Of a stretch of DNA of 64,000 nucleotides, positions 34,601-45,059 are shown one piece after another. The DNA lies in contig NC_073693.1 in NCBI RefSeq assembly GCF_029784155.1, positions 239,630,750 through 239,694,749 of the forward strand. Direction: 5' to 3'. Within the stretch, counting starts at the first letter, position 1. Each line of letters opens with the position of its first letter. Origin of the DNA: Uranotaenia lowii (taxonomy: Eukaryota > Arthropoda > Insecta > Diptera > Culicidae). The notes under the pieces are model-generated. The model worked only from the letters and a program-made list of their open reading frames with translations. It was not told where the DNA came from and did not search any database. The translations under genes were made by a program, and so were the position numbers.

Positions 34601-35269
34601 GCCGGTCATCCCGACCAGATTTGAATTATCTCGAATTCTTTATTGGATTTATGGGAAAGCCTGGAATCTGGAATTAACGATAATCAAAGTATAAACCGAT
34701 ACTTGTCTCCATTCCGCATTTTAAATTTTTCGAAGTTTAGACAAATTTAGCTGATTGTCCTCGTTCGGCACAAAAACAACATATTTGACTTTTTATCACT
34801 CCACCACCTTTTTTGGGTAATAACACGATTCCAGATTCTACTTAAACAGAGTATAAACTTTGTTGGACCTATTGAAGAGCTTTAGAGATAACATTTGCAT
34901 TGAGAGGCAGCCTCCTTTGTATTTTTAGAAATTCACCTTGTCAATCGTTATGACAGACTGAGTAATTTGCAGTTTTCACAAATAGTTAGCCTCCTCAAGT
35001 ACTAGACATTAAATTTTTCAATTTTTTCTCCATGTTTCTCCCCGGGAAATACATGCGAGACTTGTCAACGAAAAGGTTCTGGTAGGAAACCAGACAGGTG
35101 GCCGCTAAAGAGTTCGTTTTGCTGTTCATTACAAAAATTTGTATTTTGTTGATTTTACCGGTTGGCAGCTTTTCTACCTTGAAGTCAGGCCTATTTATAA
35201 GTGAGCTACACGAACCAAGCAAAAAAAAAATTGATTTTTTATCACTTCCTTTATTCATATTTTTGAAAC
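31676..35269. other. Long AT-rich stretch, no gene recognised
   Basis: About 3.6 kb with many homopolymer runs, including C9 near 34131. A minus-strand open frame at 34995-35375 runs through the SINE-like segment and shows a somewhat coding-like piece (RPDFKVEKLPTGKINKIQIF) that I cannot assign. I support no gene here. Confidence 0.5.
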
Positions 35270-35279
35270 GCTGAATTGG

Positions 35280-35460
35280 TCCAGGGTATAGGCTGACGCG
35301 AGTCTGGTTTGTGTGCCAGGCGTACTGGGTCCGATTCCCGGTATCGGCAAGAAAACTTTTTGGTTCGAATCCCATAAGTTGCCGACAGGTTAGATGTGTT
35401 TTCCCCTATAACTTACTTATAAAACAAGAATGTTCGATCAGTTGCTAGCTGGTCAGGTAT
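35280..35460. repeat. tRNA-derived SINE-like segment
   Basis: A phrase like the B box of RNA polymerase III promoters, ggttcgaatccc, occurs at 35362, and gtccgattcccgg at about 35330, within a GC-richer 180-bp island. The arrangement resembles insect tRNA-related SINEs. I cannot fold a full tRNA and see no clear tail or TSD. It ends against the TIR element at 35464. Confidence 0.35.
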
Positions 35461-36126
35461 AAACACACCCAAAATAAATCGCACGTAGGGGCTACGTGAA
35501 AAACTACATAATTTTTATCCAATTGATTTTTACGTAGATGCTACGAAATTGATATGTGAACGCGTCCCTATAAGAATTTGTGCTTCATGGAACGCACCTA
35601 CATTTTTAGTGAATTTTTTGTCAGTTCGACGTTTGTTTATGAAAGCTACGAGGAATGTTTTTAATATCCGAATGAAAGTATTTTTCTGTTTTTTGCTATT
35701 TTCCATAATGATTAAAAAAACTAAATTTTGTTGTGAATAAATTATATTTTACTATCTTTGCACATCTGATAATATGCGAAAACAAGAAGTAGCAACCATC
35801 TGATATACCTGAACAAGTAGCACGCATCGATAGAATTGGTTAAGCAATAAAAACAGCACTTGTGTGAGCGCTGCTTGTGTGATTTTTTGCCCGGTCGGGC
35901 GCAACCTCATGTGTTCGACCCATCTGAGCTGGTTGTGGGAAGCAATGTGGCTTCTTCGTCACTTGCTACGAACAACCAGCTGTTGCTGGGCAAAGAATCA
36001 CGCAAGTAGTAATTTACTACTACTAGTAAAGCTGTCGATTACACAATGCCTTAGCTCACATTTTCACCATCTATTCGTTTCTTCTACCCAAAGCGCTCTA
36101 GCTTTGACCTTTCCACCTATCAATTT

Positions 36127-36537
36127 TCATTTCTGTCTTAATTGCTCTCTAATTAGAATTTCAATTTGCCGATATGCCATAAACTTAGATAAGAATATAC
36201 CCCAGCGGCGATCAAAATAAGATAACAAAATATACATTAATAAAATAAGTATTATTTGAATAAAAAATATTTTACCTTGTCTGTTGTTCCGTAAATGGTG
36301 TTCCGTTGCACATCCTACTCGAACAGACCCACCAAAGAACGAAAGGTCATCATCAGTTCCAACGGAAAAGCACTTGTATCCAGAGAAATTGCTATCAGAA
36401 AAATGAAAAACAAATATTAGCTGATTACGATTAAGAATTATTATCACTTGCCAAAACGACAAATCCAAAACAGTTGAACTTCCGATCATGATGACAACAG
36501 GCACAACGGCTTCAAAAAATTCCACAACATGGAACAA
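36127..36537 (-). CDS. Unrecognised 136-codon ORF inside TIR element A
   Basis: The ORF starts MFHVVEFFEAVVPVVIMIGS, with a hydrophobic N-terminal stretch. It includes GYKCFSVGTDDDLSFFGGSV and HLRNNRQGK, then a hydrophobic stretch with ILILLMYILLSYF. I recognise no family. Sites that look like a donor (after about 36448) and an acceptor (before about 36380) occur, but skipping that segment breaks the frame, so I do not propose an intron. A donor-like gtaaaa follows NNRQ at about 36278. It could be a captured gene fragment or chance. Confidence 0.25.
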   Translation of the reverse strand: MFHVVEFFEAVVPVVIMIGSSTVLDLSFWQVIIILNRNQLIFVFHFSDSNFSGYKCFSVGTDDDLSFFGGSVRVGCATEHHLRNNRQGKIFFIQIILILLMYILLSYFDRRWGIFLSKFMAYRQIEILIREQLRQK

Positions 36538-36604
36538 AGCTGACAGACCACAATTCCATATTCTAATTTGAATTTACCACCACACGCTGGAGAAAAAGGC
36601 GCAA

Positions 36605-36852
36605 AACGGATTTGAAATCATCCACTTAGACTTTACGTGAAATTCATGAGTGAGTTATGTGCACCCAAAATAATAAAGAAATTTTTTCTAAGAGATTTTT
36701 CACATAAACTATGATTTTGCTGCATAATATCGATTCTACGTGTGTTTTAGCAAGCACAGTGTATGAAGAAAGCCCCAATGTTAACTACTTTACTTCAACA
36801 TAACTGACGCATGAATTTCACGTAAAATCTAAGTGGATGGTTAATATCCGTT
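36605..36852. repeat. Inverted repeat pair 'C', 55-bp arms
   Basis: Positions 36605-36660 and 36798-36852 are reverse complements with a few mismatches; both contain cgtgaaattcatg and atccactta. The 137-bp interior begins with gcacccaaaataata, itself one end of another inverted pair. This looks like a small MITE of ~250 bp. Confidence 0.75.
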
Positions 36853-37958
36853 CTGTTTCATTTGTCTCAGTAAATTCTTATTAGAAAAGGGAGTTGTCAG
36901 CCAGCTGATTTCGTTAGGTTAAGTGAATGTTTTTGTGTCTGATGATTAAAATAAAATTAGAAGTTTTTAAACCTTTTTCGGAAAAACGAATTGCGAATCA
37001 GAACTTAATTGGATTCAGCTTTGTCTTCTTGGTAAGTGATAATGATGCTTATGACTATGAATATTAACGCAACAATGGTAAGTTTTTTTTTCAATATAAT
37101 AATTGTTTTTTTTATTAAGGTGATTTTTTTTGCAGGATTCCACAAACCAAGCTGAGCAGAAAATAAAATGTTTTGATTGTAGTGTAAGTGAGGAAATACA
37201 TTCAAAATAAAGTTTTTTAACAGTGAAATTTGGTTTTAGTTCAATCATAATAAATAATGAAGCAAAAAAAAAACAACATAGATTTTATTTCAAAACTGAA
37301 AACTTTCTCAGTAGCTTCCACAAACACACCGCGTTGAACCTACTAAAATGAAGTCCCATTAAGCACAAATTCCTATAAGGACGTGTTTACATATTGATTT
37401 CGTTGCATCTACGTGAAAATCAAGTGGATAAAAATTATGTAGTTTTTCACGTAGCCACTAAGTGAAGATTATTTTTGGTGTGGAAGTAAAGTAGTTGCAC
37501 TGACCATACTGACTGGACACTCGATTTCGTTTTCTGGATAATTTTTCCAACAGTACGCAATGTCGATTCCAGAGTGCGCATCTATCGATTTGAAAAATAC
37601 TATCCCAGTTAGGAAATGCCACCCAACTTTAAAAATAAAACACGCAATTTCTACGATAAAATCAGACTAAACAGGACCGTTTTTCCTACAGGGCATTTTT
37701 TGTCAAATTTTTCAGGTTCGCCACCTGCCGTCGGTATTGCAAACCTGCAAAATCTGACGACAAAAAATACGACAGAAAATGGTTGAATTTTTGTTCTCAG
37801 TGTCATGTCAGTGTGGTCAGTGGTAGTTGCTACCGGGGCGTCCTTGCTACACTGGGTTACTACAAAATTCACGTAGTTAGAATCGATATGATGCATCAAA
37901 ATCTTAGTTTACGTGAAAAATACCGTAGAAATAATTTCTAAATTATTATGGGTGCACG
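36661..37958. repeat. Inverted repeat pair 'B', ~90-bp arms, interleaved with A
   Basis: The left arm at 36661-36745 starts gcacccaaaataataa. The right arm, 37866-37958, is its diverged reverse complement (shared atcgattct, tttttcac-taaact and aatttct blocks). The pair straddles the right end of TIR element A, which simple nesting cannot produce. The right arm also overlaps a shorter pair, tgggtgcacggat at about 37949 and its complement at about 38310, which would delimit a further ~370-bp unit to about 38322. Confidence 0.65.
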
Positions 37959-38339
37959 GATGCCGGAATACCTGTAAACTAGCCCACCCGATTGACTCGT
38001 TCATCAAAAATATCGTACGACGGCCGTAAAGGAAACACGCGGCAAAACAAGTTTTTTCTGAGGATGGCTGAAATTCAGTAAGCCGAAACGTAAAAAAACA
38101 GCAGTTGTATTTATCGTCGTAAATCACCGAAAAATATCAATCAAAGAAAACCACAAAATATACTAACATAAACACACGCAACACATTCATTCCATAAAAG
38201 TTCATACGAAGCCGTGGGGTCCGGGTATGAATGTTGCATTGGAAATTTGTCGAACTAATTAATCTAAAAAATGCACGTAAGCACATATTTACATAGGCAG
38301 AAACTGCGGTGAATCCGTGCACCCATGGTGGATAACCAA

Positions 38340-38364
38340 CATACATACATACATACATACATAC
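38340..38364. repeat. (ACAT)n microsatellite
   Basis: About six units of acat follow ggataaccaac. It might be the simple tail of a retroelement, but no coding sequence precedes it. Confidence 0.9.
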
Positions 38365-38970
38365 TTCCTCTATTCATATTTTCGGATTGAGCTTGAAAAA
38401 AACCTCTCACATTACTCTCACTTCATGGAATCAATAATCTTCACTTTTATCCAAATTTTAGCTCACTGTTTGTCCTCTAGGACTTCTCAAACGGTTTACC
38501 ATGTAAACTTTGGTCGAATAGTTGATTTCCAGCTGTTTTTGTGTCTCTTACTGGAACCTTCCTGGATTTTTCTCGATCTGTAAATGAATTTCAGTATTGG
38601 ACGCTATCTAAAAAACCAATAGACAGATTGTCACCAAATGTTGTACCCGTACACACTACATTAAATACTAGGTTGCTTCACTGGAAATTTCATCAATTTC
38701 CATTCATGCATTCGCAAGTTATTCACGAAACAAAGTGTTGCATTTTTTTTTCGAATACACTCCTTACCAGGTATTTAACAAATTTGTACCTTTTTGGTCA
38801 GCCAAAAAATGCGAGAAAAATTGTTCAATTCTTAATCGAAGGGGTCCCCTTAACTTATATAGGAGTGAAACTATTCGAGATAATTTTTTAAAGAAGCCTC
38901 CTTACCTGTTATATTAAACATTGAATTCCTATTTTCATTTTCTTTCCTAGTTTTCTAGAACTTAAAACAG
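38365..38970. other. Spacer, no gene recognised
   Basis: About 600 bp of AT-rich sequence between the microsatellite and the next TIR element. A 116-codon open frame at 38541-38891 resembles nothing known to me and is left uncalled. Confidence 0.45.
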
Positions 38971-39914
38971 TAGGGGAGAATGAGGATACTTGATCCCTGG
39001 GGATACTTGTTTCCTCGAAACTGGAATGTCTTACAAAGATCAAATGTTCTAGAAAAATGTGCCAAAATGAGCAAAATTTCAATGCCTGTAGTTTACAAAA
39101 TTTTAACAAAATAATTGTTTGAGTAATTGAACTTTGTTTGAAAAATTTCACAAAATGTAACTTGAAGATTTTTTTTTCATCACTTTAAAATGTTCCTTAC
39201 ATGGTAAAATTATAAAAACAAATATTTGTTCCAATGTATCAATCGTTCGAGCGTAATATGAACTTCATAATGCCGTATTTTCAAAGCAATGGAAAACTTT
39301 CAACTTTTTTCAGAAAAAGTTTGCTAAAACGTTGATTATGGGTACAATTGATCCCCCTTCCAAACGGCATATTCTTCTTCTGAATTGATCGTTATGATTG
39401 CTGATTACGAAATTACTGATATTTATCCAAAAACTAATATTTATCAAACAATTGTCTGGAGTAAAGAGCAAAAATAATTAATTTTCTCCTAATTATAAAA
39501 AATAGCGCCTTTAAGTATGCAATGTTATTAGCGTTGAGACAAAGTTATAGAATTTTCTTCTTATATTTGCTATAAATTGTGAAATAAGAACAAACATGAC
39601 CGAAATAGTCAATTAACATTCTATCTTGGGGTTTTGTTTGATTTTTATACGAGATTAGGGCTTCCTGAATAAAAGATCAAGTCTCCTTCAATAGGGGATC
39701 AAGTCTCCCCTAACTTCAAAGAAATCGCAATTTTTTACTCCCACGAAAATGCTTCTAGTTCATCAACGGGTTCAATTATCGTTCTAATTTTTGGAGCATA
39801 GAAACTTGAAGTTACAAGCTGTCAGAAAATGTCAAAGACGGCGAGTTGCTAATTTTTTCCAAAAAGATATGGTGAAAATAAGAAAAGGGGATCAAGTATC
39901 CCCACTCTTCCCTA
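38971..39914. mobile_element. TIR element 'E', ~944 bp, non-coding
   Basis: The left end reads taggggagaatgaggatact and the right end is its reverse complement with few changes (gtatccccactcttccc, then ta). Within the element the phrase ggggatcaagt(a/c)tcccc recurs near the right side (about 39694 and 39888). No coding sequence is seen. The ends resemble those of the element at 53408 and more loosely the ggggtaactttgatca ends of the 3683 family. Confidence 0.8.
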
Positions 39915-40486
39915 TGGTAAATATAGTGTTTAAATTTCAATTAACCTTGTGGAGGGGGGAGGGAACTGAGCCGAGTACCTGGGGCAATTGCCCCCATTGC
40001 ACCCCCCCCCTCCTTTATGCGGCCTTGTTATTACTTAAAATAGTGGAAATCTATCCAATCAAACATCGAGTTTGAACATTGTTGTCACTCACGAGCACAT
40101 ATTAGTGTCAAAAAGCCTATAAAGTTAAATTTTTCGACACTGTAGTTGAATGAAGCTTTTAAAACTTCTGATTGTTAATTTGAATTTTGAACTTAATATG
40201 AATTCCTTTTATAAAATTATCAGCCTCCTATTTAAGGTATCGTAATCTAAAATTTTAACCATTCATTGACTTTTGTTTAATTTAAGTCTAGTTTAGAAGG
40301 AGAGAATTAAAATGACTCAAATAAAATGAACGACGGATCAAAAATTTAAATTGAAAAAAAAAAATGATAACAAGATGGAATTCTAAAACTATTGTGTTCT
40401 AGAAAATAGTATAAATTTTTGAGTCATGTCGTCCTTTTCATAGTTTCGATAATTATACACAATCGGAGTCCATAGAGTCCGTGCAA
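39915..40486. other. Spacer before the LINE 3' end
   Basis: AT-rich except for a short GC-rich island at 39950-40025 containing ggggcaattgcccccattgc and a C9 run, whose origin I cannot tell. No gene seen. Confidence 0.45.
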
Positions 40487-40728
40487 TTTTTTTTTTTTTT
40501 TTTTTTATGAGATAGAGGAAAGCCCGCGGGAGTGTAATTCTTTCCTGAATTCCTTCTCCCGTAGGCACAAAACCTCCTCTCCATTTATTTTCATAATTTT
40601 TTTTCATTTTTTCAATAATCAATTGACAATTCATTTACAATGATTTGATTGCACTTCGATTCACAATTTTATCACTTCCACTGTTTTAAATTTTATTTGA
40701 ATATTGTTTTTTTTATGTACTGCAACGT

Positions 40729-40840
40729 TGGTGGCGATGCTGGTGGGGGTGGTTGTGGCGGTGGTGGTGGCTGTAGGGCGGTGGCTGGCGGTAGCGGCGG
40801 TGGTGGCGGTTGTGGCGGTGGTGGCGGAAATGATAAAGCA
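40729..40840. repeat. GGN-triplet-rich block in the LINE 3' UTR
   Basis: On the plus strand this is ggtggc/ggcggt-type triplet sequence, reading as Gly-rich in one frame; on the LINE's own strand it is a CCACCGCCA-type tract. It lies between the ORF2 stop and the poly(A) tail. The plus-strand G runs could form quadruplexes. The associated 70-codon ORF is low complexity and not called. Confidence 0.8.
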
Positions 40841-41001
40841 AACATTTGGTTTCGGGGTTAAATACAGCGTGTGATAAGAATAATTGGGCAAAACTTTGAA
40901 CTTAGGATGAGGAGGACGAATGAGCATCCCCAGTGAGAAAATACTCTTTTGAGGGGATGCTTTCGACGAGATTTTCTAGTTACTGGACATGGCGTTGGGG
41001 G

Positions 41002-43893
41002 CTAAGGCGAAGTCGTTTGACTTCTAATATGAACTTTTACAAGTTTTTTAAATCTTGTTATGCTGTTTTCTGATTTAATGTGAAGTGGAAGGGCGTTATA
41101 CCGAGAGATACCAAAGTTTGAGAAACTTTGTTTAGCCTTTTCTGTATTCATTCTTCGAATTTGGAGGTTTCCTTGACCTCTTGTTTGGTATCCATGCGCT
41201 AGTGTCGGGAACTGAAGGTTTTTGTGTGCTCTGGGGTTATCGAGAAAGTTTTTCATCTGAACTAGTGTCTGCACTTCTCTCAATTGTTTGATGGTGAAAA
41301 TAGATGCTGCTGAGTTTTGGAATAGCTGATTTGTTGGGTATAGCCGTGGTTTACTGTATACTATTTTCAAGCATCTGTTTTGAATTGTTTGTAACTGCTT
41401 CAGTTTGGATTTTGACGCACTTCCCCATATGGCAATCATATACTGCAATTTCGATTGCACATAGGCATGATACATAGTTATCATTTGCTTGGTAGGTAGA
41501 AACTTTCTAATCCTCCAGAACAATCCGCAAGTAGCACTCAACTCTTTTTTCAGGTTATCGATATGATCGACCCATTTGAGCTTATCATCAATGGTTAAAC
41601 CTAAGTACTTATAGTGAGTCGTTTTTTCGATAGTTGTGGAATCGACGACTAGACTCGGTATTATCTGAGCTGTATTAGAACGAGGTGCTTTGAATAAGGT
41701 GTATTTTGTTTTGAGGAGATTGAGCGACAGAAGATTTTCAGAAAAATATTCTCCTAATGTCTTCAAATCGAAACGCATATCACGAATTATTTGATCATTG
41801 CTTTCACCAATGTACAGCAATGATGTGTCGTCAGCAAAAAGGCGAGATTTTCCACGGAGATCGAGATTCGGCAAGTCGTTGATATAAATCAAGAATAACA
41901 GTGGACCCAAGTTGCTACCCTGTGGAACACCAACTGTTAGTGGACGTAGTTGACTGGTGACGTTATTGGCTATCACATATTGGGTACGATCAACAAGATA
42001 GCTTTCCAGAAGTCTGTTTGCAGCTCCTCTGATACCGTATACATCCAGTTTTCTCAACAAGATTTCGTGGTCAATTGTGTCGAAAGCTTTTTTGAGATCT
42101 AGATAGAGTATTCCCACAGATTTTTTAACATCCATTGCGTTTATTATGTCATCAATAAGTTCGCAGGCTGCGGTGAGCGTACTAGATCCACTTCGAAAAC
42201 CGAATTGATGCTTATACAAGATGTTATGTTGATTTAGGAAGTTCATCAATCTGGAGGCTAACAGTTGCTCAATGATTTTGTTTATGATTGATAGCACTGA
42301 TATTGGTCTATAATTGTTCACTTCCGATTTACTACCTTGTTTATGGATTGGAATAACCTTTGCTGTCTTTAGGTATGCAGGATAGCAGCCGGTCTCGATA
42401 GCTTCATTGAATACATCCCTTATGATGATTGAGAAAATTCTGTGGTGTTTTTTCAAGAATGATGCTGAAATTCCATCTGGTCCTGGGCTTTTATTTATTT
42501 CTAGGTCTTTTATTTTCAAAATAACCTCATTTTGATTGACAGGTCTCACGAAGAAAGACGAGGTGATTGGTGTCAATGTTTGAAATCTATCGATATTACG
42601 CTGACTGTTAATTGTGGAGGCTAGCTGGGGTCCTATTGTGCTGAAGTAGTGATTGAAAGTATCGGCTACATCCTTGCTTTTTATAACTTGATCATTTTGT
42701 ATAAGTTTCATCTCCTCTAAAGTAGGTTCATTATTTCCAATAATCGATTTCATATTTTTCCACACAACTCGTTGATTTGACGTATTGAACAAGGATTGGT
42801 AGTAAACTTGTTTGGCGTGCGCTTTTTCCCTTACTACTTTAGCTGAGACATGTTTCAATAGAGCTTTCACTTCGATGTCGTGGGGTCTACGCTTGCTTCT
42901 GGATAATAAATTGTGTTTGATTTTAACTAATTTCCACAGATCAAATGACATCCAGGCACAAGTGCTTTTAACTTTGGCGATGATTCTGACCGTTTTAGAA
43001 TATTTAAGTTTCAGATTTTGGTATAACTCAATCATTTTTTCCAATTTTTCACTCGCAGAATTGCCTTCTACGTTTACTGATTCCTCTTCAAAGGACAAAT
43101 TTAATTGATTATAATCGATTACAACTTTCTCCAGGACTCGAGAAGTGATTGTTTTTCCAAGTGAGAATGCAGAAATTACAGTGGAATGGTCGCTAATTTC
43201 AGTTTCGACTGTCGCATTTTTAACACAATTCGATAACGAATCGGGGCAAACCACGTGATCAAGTATGTTATTACTGTTTGGTCGAGTAGGAAGTGTGTTG
43301 GTAACTGTCATGTTGAAACATTTCAGGATATCAAAATAGCTCTGTGTAAGTTCGTTGCTAGTATTATTAACTGGAATATTCACGTCGCCAACAAGGATTT
43401 TTGCAACACTTGGCTCAGAATCATGAAAAATTGATTCAAGTTGAGAAAAAAAAGAGCTGGAGGAATAACTTGGAGGTCTATACACAGCATGTATATCTAC
43501 ATGCATACTGGTGACGCCTAGGCGTATCTGAATATGATGAAATCCATTTTCGTGAATATTCAAAAGCTCCTCAGTGACGATAGTATTTTTAACAAAAACC
43601 GCTAATCCTCCTCCTTGTGATTCGGGTCGACATGAGAAAAAACTTTTATATCCATTCAGCTGAAATAATTTAATATTCGCTTCCTTTACCCAAGTCTCCC
43701 CTATGACTACAACATCAAGATTTCCAGCATAGAGATCTATGGACTCCTTCAATGCATCAAACTTATCCTCGGCGTTCATTCCTCTTATGTTTTGTTGCAT
43801 TATAGAAAGCGTTTTAGTAGTTTTTGATATAAAGTTAGATTTATTTAGACAGGAAATAGTGTTAAAGTTATAATTTTCTGCTGATGAATTCAT
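41002..43893 (-). CDS. LINE ORF2: APE endonuclease and reverse transcriptase, intact
   Basis: I start at the Met at 43893 (MNSSAENYNF), since it follows the ORF1 stop; the frame is open upstream to 43968. That gives 963 residues. Endonuclease residues: QQNIRG ~34, catalytic Glu in IGETW ~66, GDVN ~169, LDH ~211, and SDH ~234-236. The RT has KSPGPDGISASFL, NNYRPISVLSIINKIIEQL, QFGFRSGSSTLTA, YLDLKKAFDTIDHE, GVPQGSNLGPLLF and the catalytic FADD at ~686-689. The C-terminal tail is of the Jockey/CR1 superfamily type with no RNase H. All key residues are present. The exact clade (CR1, L2 or relative) needs a tree. Confidence 0.9.
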   Translation of the reverse strand: MNSSAENYNFNTISCLNKSNFISKTTKTLSIMQQNIRGMNAEDKFDALKESIDLYAGNLDVVVIGETWVKEANIKLFQLNGYKSFFSCRPESQGGGLAVFVKNTIVTEELLNIHENGFHHIQIRLGVTSMHVDIHAVYRPPSYSSSSFFSQLESIFHDSEPSVAKILVGDVNIPVNNTSNELTQSYFDILKCFNMTVTNTLPTRPNSNNILDHVVCPDSLSNCVKNATVETEISDHSTVISAFSLGKTITSRVLEKVVIDYNQLNLSFEEESVNVEGNSASEKLEKMIELYQNLKLKYSKTVRIIAKVKSTCAWMSFDLWKLVKIKHNLLSRSKRRPHDIEVKALLKHVSAKVVREKAHAKQVYYQSLFNTSNQRVVWKNMKSIIGNNEPTLEEMKLIQNDQVIKSKDVADTFNHYFSTIGPQLASTINSQRNIDRFQTLTPITSSFFVRPVNQNEVILKIKDLEINKSPGPDGISASFLKKHHRIFSIIIRDVFNEAIETGCYPAYLKTAKVIPIHKQGSKSEVNNYRPISVLSIINKIIEQLLASRLMNFLNQHNILYKHQFGFRSGSSTLTAACELIDDIINAMDVKKSVGILYLDLKKAFDTIDHEILLRKLDVYGIRGAANRLLESYLVDRTQYVIANNVTSQLRPLTVGVPQGSNLGPLLFLIYINDLPNLDLRGKSRLFADDTSLLYIGESNDQIIRDMRFDLKTLGEYFSENLLSLNLLKTKYTLFKAPRSNTAQIIPSLVVDSTTIEKTTHYKYLGLTIDDKLKWVDHIDNLKKELSATCGLFWRIRKFLPTKQMITMYHAYVQSKLQYMIAIWGSASKSKLKQLQTIQNRCLKIVYSKPRLYPTNQLFQNSAASIFTIKQLREVQTLVQMKNFLDNPRAHKNLQFPTLAHGYQTRGQGNLQIRRMNTEKAKQSFSNFGISRYNALPLHIKSENSITRFKKLVKVHIRSQTTSP

Positions 43894-43927
43894 AATAATG
43901 ATTGTAGTAATTAATAACGGTTTATTT

Positions 43928-44749
43928 TTATTGCGCAGCTCTCTGATGACGCTTAGGAAGTGGTTCACTAGACGACTCCAAAGAGATGTTCAAAGAACGT
44001 TTTGAATTTTTATTGAACAAATCTTGTAGCTGGTTTTTGGTAGAGATAATCATCGGCTTAGAACTATCCGTCTGCTTCATCAGAATTTTTCCATCCCGAC
44101 CAGGCCACACGTATTTTATATCCAGCTTACTTTGAACCTCCTTAGCTTCTTGCAGTAGTTCTCTTCCGTACGTCGTTAGCTCATCCCGAATAGTAATTTT
44201 CCTTGTTCCTGCGTTGTTATCCTTCAGAACTGCTGATACTGATAGCGGCCCGTGAATCTTCTTCCGTTCAAAAAACATTTCTTTATTTTCCTTAGAATCA
44301 AATGTTACTAAAATAGGAGCTGAGTTAGTCATTTCGCTACCAAGACGCTTAGCGTAGGATATTGAATTTTCTCCCATCTGGCACCCCAGGACATCAAACA
44401 ATTTATGAATGGTTGCCTTCACATCCTCATTCTGGACCCTTGGCATTCCTAAGATAACAGCATTTTTATCTAGAGTAGATCGACAGAGCTTATCATATTC
44501 AAGTTCCATTGAATCTACTTTTTGTACTAGTGCTTCGTGTTTCAACTTCCACAGGTCCACATCTTCCCTAATTTGCTCGGTGTCCTCCTTCATAAAGTTC
44601 AGTTCGGCTTTGAATTGTTCAAATTGATCCGAAATGAACTGCTGTGATACTTCAATTTGCTTAGTAATGTCTACTATCTTTGCTACTTGTTGCTGGGTTT
44701 CGTGTTGACTAACAGAGAGACGACGAATTTCATTCAGTATGTCCGTCAA
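43928..44749 (-). CDS. LINE ORF1 (coiled coil plus RRM-like nucleic-acid chaperone)
   Basis: A 273-residue intact frame. Residues ~1-85 are heptad-rich and charged (QQVAKIVDITKQIEVSQQF, LKHEALVQKVDSMELEYDKL), predicted coiled coil for trimer formation. Then comes an RRM-like middle with NAVILGMPRVQNEDVKATIH, followed by LVTFDSKENKEMFFERKK and ITIRDELTTYGRELLQEAKE, the layout of L1/CR1-type ORF1 proteins that bind LINE RNA. The C-terminus is basic (LPKRHQRAAQ). The stop lies 34 bp before the proposed ORF2 start. No zinc knuckle is present, unlike the I-clade ORF1 at 17512. Confidence 0.8.
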   Translation of the reverse strand: MTDILNEIRRLSVSQHETQQQVAKIVDITKQIEVSQQFISDQFEQFKAELNFMKEDTEQIREDVDLWKLKHEALVQKVDSMELEYDKLCRSTLDKNAVILGMPRVQNEDVKATIHKLFDVLGCQMGENSISYAKRLGSEMTNSAPILVTFDSKENKEMFFERKKIHGPLSVSAVLKDNNAGTRKITIRDELTTYGRELLQEAKEVQSKLDIKYVWPGRDGKILMKQTDSSKPMIISTKNQLQDLFNKNSKRSLNISLESSSEPLPKRHQRAAQ

Positions 44750-45059
44750 TCCCGAATTATTAGGACATTGCTGATAACTTCAAGAGAAAAAAAACGCTAT
44801 CTGGTCCCAAAACGACTACCCATTTCGCACCGAATAAAATTACAGTCCCATTCATACTATGATGCTACCTTCCATATAGCTATACGAATTTCTCAGCTGG
44901 GCCCATCACATACAAACCAGAGATGTCTTCATTGGTATGCTGCCGACCTTTTTTTTGCTGCTGATAGTAGAAATAACTTACACAAGTCACAAATGGCACC
45001 TCACTTTGGGTGGGCAAACATCGTCGCTGCCAAGCGCTTTTTCTATTTTTAGCCCACAC

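Larger units (their letters stand above)
35464..37482. mobile_element. TIR element 'A' with ~120-bp inverted ends
   Basis: The left end (35464-35590) and the reverse complement of the right end (37360-37482) align over ~120 bp. Both share ctacgtgaaaaactacataa, then tttttatccacttgattttc-like sequence and a later tataagaatttgtgctt block. The ends start cacacccaaaataa and cacaccaaaaataa. Inside lie a 136-codon minus-strand ORF and a second inverted pair. The right end is interleaved with another inverted pair (see 36661-37958), so the structure is composite. Confidence 0.7.
40487..45050 (-). mobile_element. CR1/L2-group non-LTR retrotransposon with both ORFs intact
   Basis: On the minus strand the order is 5' leader (upstream of 44749), ORF1, ORF2, 3' UTR of ~500 bp and an A19-type tail (T run at 40487-40506). 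Both ORFs are uninterrupted. The 5' boundary is approximate; I could not find a target duplication. The 3' UTR contains a triplet-rich block (40729-40840) and is followed by the tail. Endonuclease and RT motifs are complete. This is the best candidate in the window for a recently active element. Confidence 0.85.

Noticed and set aside
34995..35375. 126-codon minus-strand ORF.
   Set aside because: Its first ~35 codons are a translation of the SINE-like segment, and the rest matches nothing recognised; probably chance.
35280..35380. Possible tRNA gene (ggttcgaatccc B-box-like motif).
   Set aside because: No acceptor stem or anticodon arm could be paired; a tRNA-derived SINE is the better reading.
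40649..40861. Glycine-rich 70-codon ORF.
   Set aside because: It is the antisense of the triplet-rich 3' UTR of a LINE; low complexity, no other coding evidence.
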